Source: 43-108 sp001915545
GTDB lineage: Bacteria > Bacteroidota > Bacteroidia > Bacteroidales > Bacteroidaceae
Length of the DNA stretch: 64,000 bases
Assembly: GCA_902491215.1 (NCBI GenBank)
Contig: CABUGV010000003.1
Span: 62,001-126,000 of the forward strand
Direction of reading: 5' to 3'
The notes under the pieces were generated by a model that saw nothing but the letters and a program-made list of their open reading frames with translations, was not told where the DNA came from and did no database searches. Position numbers and translations under genes: made by a program. Of the stretch, positions 26,012 to 36,200 are shown in pieces. Numbering within the stretch: the first letter of the stretch is position 1; each line of letters begins with the position of its first letter.

Positions 26012-26377
26012 ATTTGAAATATTTGATAATAAGAATTTAAGGTTAATAGCTTTTAGTCGTTTGTTTTTTTGTATAAGCAAATTAAACCTTTTGAGTTAAT
26101 AAAAACAAATATAATCAGCGGTTTTTTTAGCTCGTATGTCAAAAAGATTTGTTTTCACTGCAGTTTATGTTTAAAAACAGCTATATCGGTTCCCGTTTGA
26201 AACCGTTGATGCCTGTCAAGTGTTAAAAATGATTATGTCCGATTCCCTTTTTGTGTACTCATGTGTATGCCTTACGTACATTTTGTCAAAAGACATGCGG
26301 GCGGAGTATGGGCGTTGTGATTTTATTTTGCTAGTTTTGTACTCGTATTTATAGGATATATATAAGGTATAATTGTC
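26012..26377. other. Divergent intergenic region between ppdK and umuD
   Basis: 366 bases with no convincing gene; a minus-strand frame that enters umuD is a shadow. The only promoter-like element I can point to is TAGTTTTG (TAnnTTTG) at 26332-26339, about 40 bases before umuD, without a clear -33 element. I see no E. coli-type LexA box. Confidence 0.45.
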
Positions 26378-26806
26378 ATGTCGATATTGGATATTGGAAA
26401 GTTGGGACCGTCGGACAATCTTCAGATTCCGTTTGCCGACGGAGGTGTCAGAGCCGGTTTCCCGTCGATGGCTCAGGATACAGTGGACCGCTGTCTCGAT
26501 CTTAATTCTTTGGTCATGTCTCATCCCAGCACAACGTTCTGTGCCCGTGTCAAGGGCGACAGCATGATTGGTGCAGGAGTGCACGACGGCGATATTCTTG
26601 TCATCGACCGTTCTCTCGAACCGCGTGACGGCGACATGGCTGTATGTTTTGTCGACGGCGAGTTCACTCTGAAATTCATTGAGATTGCCGACGACTGCCT
26701 TTGGCTTCGTCCTGCAAATCCCGATTATCCCAAGATCAAGGTGACGGAGGACAACGACTTTGTCGTTTGGGGAGTCGTGACATATACCATATACAAGCGC
26801 AGGTGA
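26378..26806 (+). CDS. umuD: UmuD, self-cleaving subunit of the error-prone polymerase
   Basis: 142 residues, an S24/LexA-type peptidase. The self-cleavage site Ala26-Gly27 (RAGFPS) and the Ser62 (GDSMIGAG)/Lys99 (FTLKFI) dyad are all present. Cleavage activates it as partner of UmuC in translesion synthesis. It lies 49 bases upstream of umuC in one operon. There is no helix-turn-helix domain, so it is not a LexA repressor. Confidence 0.94.
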   Translation: MSILDIGKLGPSDNLQIPFADGGVRAGFPSMAQDTVDRCLDLNSLVMSHPSTTFCARVKGDSMIGAGVHDGDILVIDRSLEPRDGDMAVCFVDGEFTLKFIEIADDCLWLRPANPDYPKIKVTEDNDFVVWGVVTYTIYKRR

Positions 26807-26855
26807 ACGCGCGCGTCTGTTTCATTGTTTCATTTTCATACCATCTTTTTCTCCT

Positions 26856-28121
26856 ATGTTCGGTTTGGTAGACTGCAACAGTTTCTTTGCTTCATGCGAG
26901 CTCATTTTCCGCCCCGACCTTCGAGGTAAGCCCGTTGTTGTGCTCAGCAGCAATGACGGTTGTGTGGTCGCACTCACTCCCGAAGCAAAGGCGGTAGGTC
27001 TCAGACGAGGCAATCCGCTGTTTCAGATATCAGACATTGTAAAGAAACACGGCGTGGCCGTCTTTTCGAGCAATTATGAACTCTATGCCGACATCTCTTC
27101 GCGTGTGATGAGCGTTATTGCAGAAGAAGCCGGCCACATAGATATATATTCCATCGACGAGGCTTTCATCGATATTGATGCTGACGATGCACTGCAGGCT
27201 GTCGACAAGATGCGTCGTCTCAGACAGCTCATAATGAAAGGAGTAGGCATACCTGTGTCCATAGGCATAGCTCACACACGTACGCTTGCCAAAGTGGCAA
27301 ACCACTATGCCAAGGCTTATCCGAACTATCGCGGTGTCTGCAGCATAGACAACGAAGAGAAGCGCGTGAAGGCGCTCAAGCTTTTTCCTGTGGATGAGGT
27401 TTGGGGAGTCGGGAGGCGCAACATGAAGGTGATGCAGTACAACGGCATACGCACGGCCTACGGATTCACCCAGATGAGTGAGGCATGGGTCAAGGCCAAT
27501 TTCCAGCTTCAGGGTGTGCGCACGTGGAAAGAGCTGCGCGGTGTGGCATGCAAGGACCTTACGGACATGTCGGAAAAGAAGAGCATCTGCGTGAGCCGGT
27601 CTTTCGGTTCGATGATTTCCGACTACAGCCAGATGGCCGAGAGTGTGGCCAATTTTGCTTCTTCGTGTGCCGAAAAACTCCGCCGTCAGCATTCCGTTGC
27701 ATCGTGCATCACCGTATTTATCCATACCAACAGCCACCGCGAGGACCTTCAGCAGTACGGCAACACACGTACCGTCTGCATGCCTGTGCCTACTTCTTAT
27801 ACAGGCGAAATCGTCACCTATGCACTTGCTGCGCTCAAACTCATTTTTCGCCCGGGATACATGTATAAGAAAAGTGGAGTGGTGCTGTCCTGCATATCCG
27901 ACGACAGCGGAATACAGCAGAGCCTGTTTGACGGCGTAGACCGTTCGAAGATGAGCCGTATAACTAAGGCCGTAGACAGCATAAACCGTGCCTACGGACG
28001 CGACACTGTGCATCTTGCCATACAGCGCGGTTCTGAATCCGAATGGAATGCCAGACGTGAATATCGTTCACCTCATTACACTACCGATTTCGAAGACCTC
28101 ATGACTGTCGTTTCCGGTTGA
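26856..28121 (+). CDS. umuC: UmuC, Y-family DNA polymerase V catalytic subunit
   Basis: 421 residues. The palm has Asp6 in FGLVDCNSFFASCE and the catalytic pair Asp101-Glu102 in YSIDEAFIDID. The finger motif VVVLSSNDGCVVAL, the helix-hairpin-helix region with VDEVWGVGRRNM, and the little-finger domain in the C-terminal third follow. Full length. Together with UmuD it makes a damage-tolerant, mutagenic polymerase. A 22-bp-period repeat cluster lies about 100 bases downstream. Confidence 0.95.
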   Translation: MFGLVDCNSFFASCELIFRPDLRGKPVVVLSSNDGCVVALTPEAKAVGLRRGNPLFQISDIVKKHGVAVFSSNYELYADISSRVMSVIAEEAGHIDIYSIDEAFIDIDADDALQAVDKMRRLRQLIMKGVGIPVSIGIAHTRTLAKVANHYAKAYPNYRGVCSIDNEEKRVKALKLFPVDEVWGVGRRNMKVMQYNGIRTAYGFTQMSEAWVKANFQLQGVRTWKELRGVACKDLTDMSEKKSICVSRSFGSMISDYSQMAESVANFASSCAEKLRRQHSVASCITVFIHTNSHREDLQQYGNTRTVCMPVPTSYTGEIVTYALAALKLIFRPGYMYKKSGVVLSCISDDSGIQQSLFDGVDRSKMSRITKAVDSINRAYGRDTVHLAIQRGSESEWNARREYRSPHYTTDFEDLMTVVSG

Positions 28122-28228
28122 AGTCTCTGCGTTCAATTCATATCTCTATGCTACATGTTTCCAGTACCTGTTTCCGACATGCGTCCACGTGTGTCGTTCA
28201 CAGCTTGCGCCTGTATGAATTCTATTCC

Positions 28229-28316
28229 GAGCGCTTGCGAGTATTTTTTTGAGCGCTCACAACGAAATTTCTGAGGGCTCGCAATTTTCATTCCGGGCGC
28301 GTGTACTGCTTTATGT
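28229..28316. repeat. 22-bp-period repeats with a palindromic core, locus 1
   Basis: Four units start at 28229, 28251, 28273 and 28295, exactly 22 bp apart: GAGCGCTTGCGA, GAGCGCTCACAA, GAGGGCTCGCAA and GGGCGCGTGTAC, each followed by about ten AT-rich, non-conserved bases. The core GAGCGCTC is self-complementary. A sister locus lies at 54687-54752. Confidence 0.65.
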
Positions 28317-28346
28317 GTGCTTTTGGTGGGTAAGTATATATACTGT

Positions 28347-28392
28347 AAAGGCGGTCGGTGATGCATGTTTTTATGCCTTGCCGACCGCCTTT
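28347..28392. terminator. Bidirectional terminator between umuC and the MBL gene
   Basis: A 12-bp perfect stem, AAAGGCGGTCGG (28347-28358) with its complement at 28381-28392, between two convergent genes. Confidence 0.85.
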
Positions 28393-28444
28393 GCTTTTCC
28401 TATGTTGTTTTTGTTTATTGCCGATTGCTTATACCGCCTGTTTT

Positions 28445-29251
28445 TCAATCCTCTTTGGTGAACAATCCTGACGGTATCTTTCTCTTGAGAACTTCCAGAT
28501 CGAAATCCTTGCCAGGGATAATTCCTAGTCCTCTGAGATGGTATTCCACAGTTTTGCGTGCAAGTTCAGGATGGTTGTTCTCCTCGCTCAAGTGGCACAG
28601 CCAAACGCGTTTGAGGTTCTCGTGGAAACATTCGCCCAGCGTTTCGGCCGTCTGCGTATTGCACAGATGTCCGAAACCTCCTCTGATTCTGTCTTGAAGC
28701 GGTTTGGGATATTTGCCGTTTTTGAGCATCTCGGCATCGTAGTTGGCTTCGATTACGAGATAGCCGCTCTGCGAAATGAATTTCTTTATGTCGTCTGTAG
28801 GACAGCCGATGTCGGTCATGAGAGTGAACGTGTCCTGGCCGAAATCAATGCTGTAGCCGATGTTCTCGGATGCGTCGTGCGGAATCTCAAATGTGGATAT
28901 GCGCAGGTCGTCTATGCTGAAATCCTGACCCACTTCTATGATTTTGACGCATGAAGGCTCAATCTTCTTTGTGGTGTGATAGTTCCTCCTGATGCCGTCG
29001 TGTATCTTTTCGGTTGTGTATACAGGTATGTTGAATTCGTTGCTCAGATGTCCGACAGCTTTGATGTGGTCGGTATGGTCGTGAGTAACGAGTATGGCTT
29101 TTAGTGAGCTGAATTTCAGACCGTATTCCTTGAAATGGCGCTTCATGCGGCGTATGCCTACGCCCGCATCAATGAGTACTGATGTATTGCCATTACTTAT
29201 GTAGTAGCAGTTTCCGCAACTGCCACTTCCGAAACTGAGGAACTGAAACAT
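28445..29251 (-). CDS. YycJ/WalJ-like metallo-beta-lactamase-fold hydrolase
   Basis: 268 residues. The metal-binding signature THDHTDH is near residue 57, followed by further ligands in EIPHDA, LMTDIG and a late His in WLCHLSEENN. The opening LSFGSGSCGNCYYI is typical of the YycJ/WalJ group, cytosolic proteins proposed to be exonucleases or phosphodiesterases linked to DNA metabolism. It has no operon partners here; the 28347-28392 hairpin ends it. Confidence 0.85.
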   Translation of the reverse strand: MFQFLSFGSGSCGNCYYISNGNTSVLIDAGVGIRRMKRHFKEYGLKFSSLKAILVTHDHTDHIKAVGHLSNEFNIPVYTTEKIHDGIRRNYHTTKKIEPSCVKIIEVGQDFSIDDLRISTFEIPHDASENIGYSIDFGQDTFTLMTDIGCPTDDIKKFISQSGYLVIEANYDAEMLKNGKYPKPLQDRIRGGFGHLCNTQTAETLGECFHENLKRVWLCHLSEENNHPELARKTVEYHLRGLGIIPGKDFDLEVLKRKIPSGLFTKED

Positions 29252-29508
29252 GATAGGGTAGTTTTTATGTCTTTAGTGCAAATTTATGCAAATTTGCTGG
29301 AATATCCGAATAAAATCGGCTGTTTCCGCCGTAGATTTACGATTAAGTTGCACCTGAAAGCGCGTTGATATATTTTGCCTGAACTGGATATACAATCATA
29401 TAAATGTGAAAATTTGTTGTATATATTGTTATTTTTGCGACCTTTGCAGTCACCTGATACAAGCTTTTTCAGAATGCAGTCTTAAGGTAGATACGGGGAA
29501 TATTTTTA

Positions 29509-30053
29509 AGTTCTGCTGTTCTGAAGGATACAGGCGGTAAAGATTTTATTTCCGTTCGCCAGATGGAAGTGTCATAGATTCATCTCCTGTTATATTTACA
29601 GAAGTTGACAATACAAAACCGTTTACATTTACTGCCAAGGTTGAGCCAAAGTTCACTAAAACCGGTACATATTCGGCTGGCGTGCTCTATGTGCATGAAG
29701 ATGAAATGCACTGTCAGAAACTGTGTTTCGAGCAGGATGAGTTTGGAGTTCATCGTGTAGTGACTGTCCGTACGATAGGTACTTCTGACGACAATAACCA
29801 TCAATCAATAGAAAAGCCGTACGTTTACATGAGGATTTCATCTGACGGCAAGCAGATAGGAAACTATTATTCGGAGGACGGCAAGACTTGGCGTTTGGCA
29901 CGTCTGTATGCAAACGATTATCCAGAAAAGGTATTGTTGGGACTCAGTTCTCAAAGTCCAAAAGACAACGGACATACATGTAACTTTACCGATGTATCTA
30001 TTGTAGAAACAGCTGTGTCAAATTTCCGCATCGGAAAATTGGTAAATGAATGA
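29509..30053 (+). pseudogene. DUF1349 (concanavalin-like) domain protein, 5'-truncated and frameshifted
   Basis: From about 29550 the frame reads FRSPDGSVIDSSPVIF, then KPFTFTAKVEP, AGVLYVHEDE, and YYSEDGKTWRLARLY with IGKLVNE at the end: a normal DUF1349 C-terminal three-quarters. Upstream, AVLKDTGGKDF continues the family's preceding residues in another frame, so one shift lies near 29545. No start codon or N-terminal part is present. Intact relatives are about 200-residue sugar-binding-type proteins. A TATTTTTG promoter-like box remains at 29430-29437. Confidence 0.65.
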
Positions 30054-30076
30054 AAATATAGAATTGTAAAATATCC

Positions 30077-30111
30077 GGTTGGCTGTGTCGGTTTCGGCAC
30101 AGCCGATTTTG
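30077..30111 (+). terminator. Terminator after the DUF1349 pseudogene
   Basis: A short GGCTGTG...CACAGCC stem (30081-30087/30098-30104) followed by a T-rich run. Confidence 0.65.
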
Positions 30112-30270
30112 TTTTTATTGTGTATAGACGGTATACAAGTTTATATTGTTAGGATTGTGGATTTTGTATTGCGTGCAATCCTATGACTTTTGTCTTGTTT
30201 TGTTCGGTTTTCACGAAGATTTTATTCATTTTTGCATATTGTAATTATTGTGTTGTAATAATTTGAACTT

Positions 30271-31686
30271 ATGACAAATACTGATAATAGATACGAAGAA
30301 TATATAGAGTTGCTTAAAGCTAATAAGAATCTTATTCTGACAGGTGCACCAGGTACAGGAAAAACTTATTTGGCAAAGAAAATTGCTGAGATAATGGAAG
30401 CGAATTATGAGTTTGTACAGTTTCATCCGTCTTATGACTATACTGATTTTGTTGAAGGTTTACGTCCTACGTCACCTGATGGGAATGGAAATATCGGGTT
30501 TGAAAGAAAGGATGGGGTGTTTAAACGTTTTTGTAAGAATGCATTTGAATCTGCATCAATTGTAAAAAGTGTGAATGTTAGGCCTGAACGTAAGATCGTA
30601 AATGATGTGCAAAACGATAAATCTTCATTGTTCGAAGACGTTTATAGTTCTATAGTTGACGATATTAAATGCGGAAAGATAAAAACAACAAATTGGAATA
30701 ATCGTTCTCGTTTTAATGTTGAAATAAAAAATGGGCGTATTTATTATGAGGATAGATTTGAAAAAGAATATAATATTAAACGTATGTTTAATTATTGTAT
30801 AAGAAAAGGAATATATGATGTTGGAGACTGGGAGCGGGATGATTTCTGGAATTTGGTAGATAAGGTAACAGATGGACGTACCAAAACTGTTGATTATACT
30901 AGATATGGTTGGATTCTTCAAGAATTATTGACACGTGCAAAAAAGCTAAATCAGACTCAATCTAATTTGGTAAATCCTCTTTTGGGTAATGACCATAAAT
31001 ATGTCCATCCTGATATAATTCAGCCTGTATCTGTAAGTGAAGCGGAAGATAAAAAGGATATATTAGCTCATGCAAATAATTATATTCATAAAGAACACGT
31101 CTTCATCATCGACGAAATAAACCGTGGTGAGCTTTCTAAAATTTTCGGTGAATTGTTTTTCAGCATAGACCCAGGCTATCGCGGGAAGAAAGGTCTTGTA
31201 AAGACTCAGTATCAGAATTTGATAACTGATAAATCTGACCCGTTTTATGACGGTTTTTATGTGCCTGAGAATGTCTATATCATAGGGACTATGAACGACA
31301 TAGACAGAAGCGTTGAAAGTATGGATTTTGCCATGCGCAGACGTTTTGCATGGAAGGAAGTGAGAGCTGACGAGAATACCGGAATGCTTGATGATTTGGG
31401 TTCTATGAAACTTGATGTCGTTGCCAAAATGAATAGGTTGAATGAAGCAATATGGAATGATGCAACCAATGATGGCATTGAAGGGTTGAGCAGGGCTTAC
31501 CATATCGGTGGTGCATATTTCAGAAAACTGAAGCTTTATTTGAATGATGATTTTTCAAATAAAGATGAAGCATACAGAAAACTGTGGGATAATCATCTCC
31601 GCGGTGTTCTGTTTGAATATCTGCGCGGTTCGATTGATGCGGCAGAGAATATGAAGATGCTTGAAAATGTGTATTTCTCTGAATAA
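30271..31686 (+). CDS. mcrB: McrB-like AAA+ GTPase of a type IV restriction system
   Basis: 471 residues. Walker A GAPGTGKT (25-32), Walker B VFIIDEINR (277-285) and the McrB GTP-specificity signature MNDIDRS (341-347) are present, with the arginine-rich MRRRFAW after it. The protein starts almost at the AAA+ core, with no room for the N-terminal DNA-recognition domain most McrB proteins carry. A region of about 170 residues (about 95-265) inserted between Walker A and B may hold the specificity instead. It overlaps mcrC by one base. Confidence 0.92.
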   Translation: MTNTDNRYEEYIELLKANKNLILTGAPGTGKTYLAKKIAEIMEANYEFVQFHPSYDYTDFVEGLRPTSPDGNGNIGFERKDGVFKRFCKNAFESASIVKSVNVRPERKIVNDVQNDKSSLFEDVYSSIVDDIKCGKIKTTNWNNRSRFNVEIKNGRIYYEDRFEKEYNIKRMFNYCIRKGIYDVGDWERDDFWNLVDKVTDGRTKTVDYTRYGWILQELLTRAKKLNQTQSNLVNPLLGNDHKYVHPDIIQPVSVSEAEDKKDILAHANNYIHKEHVFIIDEINRGELSKIFGELFFSIDPGYRGKKGLVKTQYQNLITDKSDPFYDGFYVPENVYIIGTMNDIDRSVESMDFAMRRRFAWKEVRADENTGMLDDLGSMKLDVVAKMNRLNEAIWNDATNDGIEGLSRAYHIGGAYFRKLKLYLNDDFSNKDEAYRKLWDNHLRGVLFEYLRGSIDAAENMKMLENVYFSE

Positions 31687-33038
31687 TGGCTGAAATGATT
31701 TGTTGGCAGGATAATTCTGAATATACTTGTTCGGATGATGTAAAGCAGTTCTTTCCAATTGCAGATCGTCCGCTATCTGAACTTATGGACGACAATGGCA
31801 ACAGTCTGCTGGTATATCCGCATTCGTTCCACGATTGTCGTGACGGAATCGGACAACTGCATATTGTAGATGTAAGTCTTAGTCGTGGCCAATTTGTGCT
31901 TAAGACCGGTAATCTTGCCGGATATATAAGCATTGACGGTGTACCAGTGTCTATACGTTCGCGTTTTTCGAATTCCAATGAAAAAGACTTTTTCCTTCAG
32001 TATATGCTCAAAAAGGTGCTTTCGCTCAACCTTTTTGACATGAAGCATTCGACTACAGACGAGTGTGTGCTGGATTTCCTGCTTTATCTGTTTCCGCATT
32101 ACCTGAACGATGCTCTTTCGCAAGGATTGTACAAGGAATACATGTATAAGGAATATAACGACTGCAATGTGAGGGGATCAATTGATGTAGGCAGACACAT
32201 AAAGGTGAACATGCCTTTTTGCGGTCGTGTGGCATATAGAACTCGAGAATTCAGTTATGATAATCATGTGACTCAGTTGGTGCGCCACACGATTGAGTAC
32301 ATTCGCACTCTGGGCAGCGGTGAGATGGTTCTGCACTCCGATGCAGACACACAGGCCAATGTGTCGCGAATCGTTTGGGCAACTCCGAGCTATTGCAGAC
32401 GTGACAGAGCTGATGTGTGTACAGAAAACGCCAAGCCGGTGAGCCATCCTTATTTCACCCGTTATGCCGCATTGCAGAATATATGTATGAGGATATTGAA
32501 CCACAAACGACTTAAATATGGTTGTGGCAAGGATAATATTTACGGCATACTTTTTGATGTGTCATGGTTGTGGGAAGAGTATCTTGCCACGATGCTCAAA
32601 CGCCTAGGTTTTCGTCACCCAGACAACAGACGAAGGAAGGGCGGCATATACTTGGGGCGCAGCAGATGCGATAGCGGAAGAAATGCTTTTCTTCGTTTCC
32701 CGGATTTTTATGACAATGAAGTTGGTGGAGTCATTGCTGATGCAAAATATAAGAGAAATATTGATAGAGGGGCAGATGTGAATCAGATGGTTTCGTATAT
32801 GTATAGACTGAAAGGACGATGCGGGTTGTTCATACAACCGGCGGAGAGAGAATGCACATATTCAGATTATGCTCTTAAAGGACATGGCGATGATGCAGAT
32901 GCTACGTTGGGAGTCTATCATTTCGGAATTCCTGTAGAAGCATCCAGTTATGAGGATTTTGAAAAAGGCATGTCGACTGCAGAGAAAGCTTTTATGGATG
33001 CGATTGTTTGTAGACGCAATGTTGCTGGCCTGTTCTAA
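31686..33038 (+). CDS. mcrC: McrC nuclease subunit
   Basis: 450 residues. The N-terminal half resembles the McrC domain that docks on the McrB ring and stimulates its GTPase. The C-terminal half is a PD-(D/E)XK nuclease with FPDFYDN and VIADAKYK as catalytic Asp and DxK. Start and stop with mcrB share one base (TAATG), so translation is coupled. With McrB it would cut DNA carrying modified cytosine or another mark; the specificity is unknown. Confidence 0.9.
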   Translation: MAEMICWQDNSEYTCSDDVKQFFPIADRPLSELMDDNGNSLLVYPHSFHDCRDGIGQLHIVDVSLSRGQFVLKTGNLAGYISIDGVPVSIRSRFSNSNEKDFFLQYMLKKVLSLNLFDMKHSTTDECVLDFLLYLFPHYLNDALSQGLYKEYMYKEYNDCNVRGSIDVGRHIKVNMPFCGRVAYRTREFSYDNHVTQLVRHTIEYIRTLGSGEMVLHSDADTQANVSRIVWATPSYCRRDRADVCTENAKPVSHPYFTRYAALQNICMRILNHKRLKYGCGKDNIYGILFDVSWLWEEYLATMLKRLGFRHPDNRRRKGGIYLGRSRCDSGRNAFLRFPDFYDNEVGGVIADAKYKRNIDRGADVNQMVSYMYRLKGRCGLFIQPAERECTYSDYALKGHGDDADATLGVYHFGIPVEASSYEDFEKGMSTAEKAFMDAIVCRRNVAGLF

Positions 33039-33251
33039 AATAACGTGAACTCCATTTGTTTTTAGTATGCGATTTTGTTATCTGCAAATTGTGAAATCGG
33101 CAGTTTTTTTGATGATGATATACTTTTTCCGCGAACCGTATAAAGTGTATAAATGGAAGTGTTGTATGTAAGGATTAATTGTATATCTTTATGTCCTGCA
33201 TAGTAACTATGACTTTTTTAATCTAATAATATTGAAAAATTACTTTCGTTT

Positions 33252-36200
33252 ATGCAAAAGGGATTTCTTGTGTTGGCTGTTGCTTCCTGCATGACGTTCA
33301 GTGCCGCATACGCTCAGAACGACAGCGGAAAGAAGATGAAAGCCTATATGGTGGCGGATGCCCATCTTGACACGCAGTGGAATTGGGACATTCAGACAAC
33401 AATCAAGCATTATGTGAGGAACACTCTGACTCAGAACATTTATCTGCTTGATAATTATCCGAATTATGTATTCAACTTTGAAGGTGCGGTGAAATACTCA
33501 TGGATGAAGGAGTATTATCCGCTGCAATATGAACAGATGAAAAAATATGTAGCCGACGGTCGCTGGCATTTGGCCGGCAGCGGTTGGGATGCCAACGAGA
33601 CGATGGTTGTTTCTCCTGAATCGTGGTTGCGCAACATACTTCTAGGACAGAGTTTCTACCGCAACGAATTCGGAAAGGAAAGCACAGATGTGTTTCTGCC
33701 TGACTGCTTCGGTTTCAGCTATTTCATTCCGACACTTGCCAAGCATTGCGGATTGATAGGTTTCTCCACTCAGAAGCTTGGATGGAGAAATCATGCTTTT
33801 TATGATGGAGGCAAGAAATATCCGTTTACTGTTGGATTGTGGCAGGGTATTGACGGAAGCCGTATCATGATGGCTCACGGATTCAATTATGTGGAGAGAT
33901 ATCCGGACAGCGACATTTCGAAGAATGAACAGTTGATGAGAGATATATCTGAAAGTCCGTTGAATATGGTTTATCGCTACTACGGTACTGGAGATATAGG
34001 CGGTTCGCCGAATCTTGCTTCTGTCAGAGCTGTAGAAAAAGGTCTCAAGGGTGACGGACCAATAGAAATTGTCAGTGCAACGAGCGATCAGATATATAAA
34101 GACTTTCTGCCGTTTGAGAACCATCCCGAACTGCTGGTTCATGACGGAGAGCTGTTTATGGATGTTCATGGAACCGGATGTTATACGTCGCAGGCTGCAA
34201 TGAAGCTTTACAATCGTCAGAATGAGCATCTTGGTGATGCTGCTGAACGTGCATCCGTTGTGGCCGAATGGTTGGGACAGGGCGAATATCCGCAGCGTGA
34301 TCTCAACGAAAGCTGGAAACGTGTGCTGGCGCATCAGTTTCATGACGACCTTACAGGTACAAGCATACCGCGTGCCTACGAGTTTTCGTGGAACGATGAA
34401 CTTCTTTCGCTGCAGCGTTTCTCAAATTGTCTGACTACTGCTGTCGGAGGTGTTGCTGGCCGTATGAATACGAATGTTTCCGGTATGCCCGTGGTGATTC
34501 ACAACACGGAGGCTTTTCCTGTGAGTGCGGTGACAAGCATTGTTTTGCCGGATATGGCTGACTCGTACAAAGTGACCGATGCCGATGGAAAATCTGTGGT
34601 CTCGCAGGTGGTGACAGACTCAAAGGGCAGGCGCAGTCTTCTTGTTGATGCCAGTGTACCGGGAACGGGTTTCTCTGTATTCAGTGTCAAGGCTGGAGGA
34701 AAAAATAAGGCGTCTGTGCCTGTAAAGACTAATGTGATAGAGAATTCTGTGTATAAGGTGACAGTTGATAAGATAGGAAACATTTCATCGCTTATTGACA
34801 AACGTTGCGGAAAGGAACTTGTGGCTTCGGGCAAATCCATTGGACTTGTCGTGTTTGATGACTGCAGATCTGAGTCGTGGCCTGCATGGGAGATACTCAA
34901 GCACACGGTTGACAAGAAACCTTTGGACATAAAGGACAATGTGAGCATAGAAATGGTTGAAAATGGTCCGCTGCGCAAGTCGATGCGTATAACAAAGAGT
35001 TATGGCGAGTCAAAAATTGTGCAGTACATACGTTTGTATGAAGGAAGTACGGCAGAACGTATTGACTTTTACAACGAGGTGGAGTGGCGTTCGATGAATG
35101 CTCTTCTCAAGGCGCAGTTCCCATTTGGTGTATGCAATGAGAATGCGACTTACGATATAGGACTGGGATGCGTGGAGCGAGGAAATAACCGTGAAAACAG
35201 TTATGAGGTCAATTCTCATGAGTGGACCGACTTGACCGACGCTTCAGGCGATTACGGCATAACGGTGCTGAATGATTCGAAATACGGATGGGATAAACCT
35301 GACTGCAATACGATTCGTCTTTCTCTTCTTTATTCTCCTAAGGCTGGAGGTTCGTACAAGTATCAGGAGCGTCAGGATCTGGGATACCATGAGTTTACTT
35401 ACAGCATTGTTGGCCATAAGGGACAGTTGGACAAATCCAAGGCTGTAAGGATGTCGACAGTTCTGAACAGTCCGTTGAGGGCTTTTGCAACTACCAAACA
35501 CAAGGGCGATCTCGGATGCGAATTTTCGTTTGCTTCATCAGACAATGAGAATGTAATTGTGCGTGCATTGAAAAAAGCTGAGGTGGGCAATGAGTATGTA
35601 GTGCGTGTGTATGAAACTGGAGGCGAGAAGGAACAGACAGCTGGTATTACGTTTGCCTCGAACATTGTGAAAGCTGTTGAGGCTGACGGTACGGAGAAGG
35701 AACTGGGACCAGCTTCGTTCAGCGGCAATAGGCTGAATGTGGATATAAAGCCATTCAGTGTGAAAACTTATCGTTTGGTTCTTGACGACAATGTGTCTTC
35801 AAAGGCGGTTGCTTGCAGGGAGAATATGCGCAGTCTGGAATTGCCTTACAATAAGAATTGTTTCTCGCATAATGATTTCCGTGCTGCGGGTAATTTTGAG
35901 GGTGGCAACAGTTATGCTGCAGAACTTCTTCCAGAGGATGGACTTACGGTTGACGGTGTGCGTTTCACATTCGGAGAAATGGATTCGAACAATGGTCTTG
36001 CTTGTGGCGGTGATACGATAAAACTGCCTGCCGACGGTGAATATAATAAAGTTTATCTGCTTGCCGCATCGTCTGCCGGAGATCGACAGGCAAAATTCTC
36101 TGCCGGTGAGAATGTGTATACTGTAGATGTCCCTTATTATACTGGATTCATCGGACAGTGGGGACATGACGGTCATACGCAGGGATATCTGAAAGATGCA

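Noticed and set aside
26216..26584. Minus-strand frame in the ppdK-umuD gap
   Set aside because: It runs into umuD antisense and shows no protein-like features.
27030..28013. 327-codon minus-strand frame
   Set aside because: It is antisense to umuC; no domain character.
28229..28316. Short-period repeats considered as a CRISPR array
   Set aside because: Units are only about 12 bp conserved, degenerate and 22 bp apart, with no cas genes nearby.
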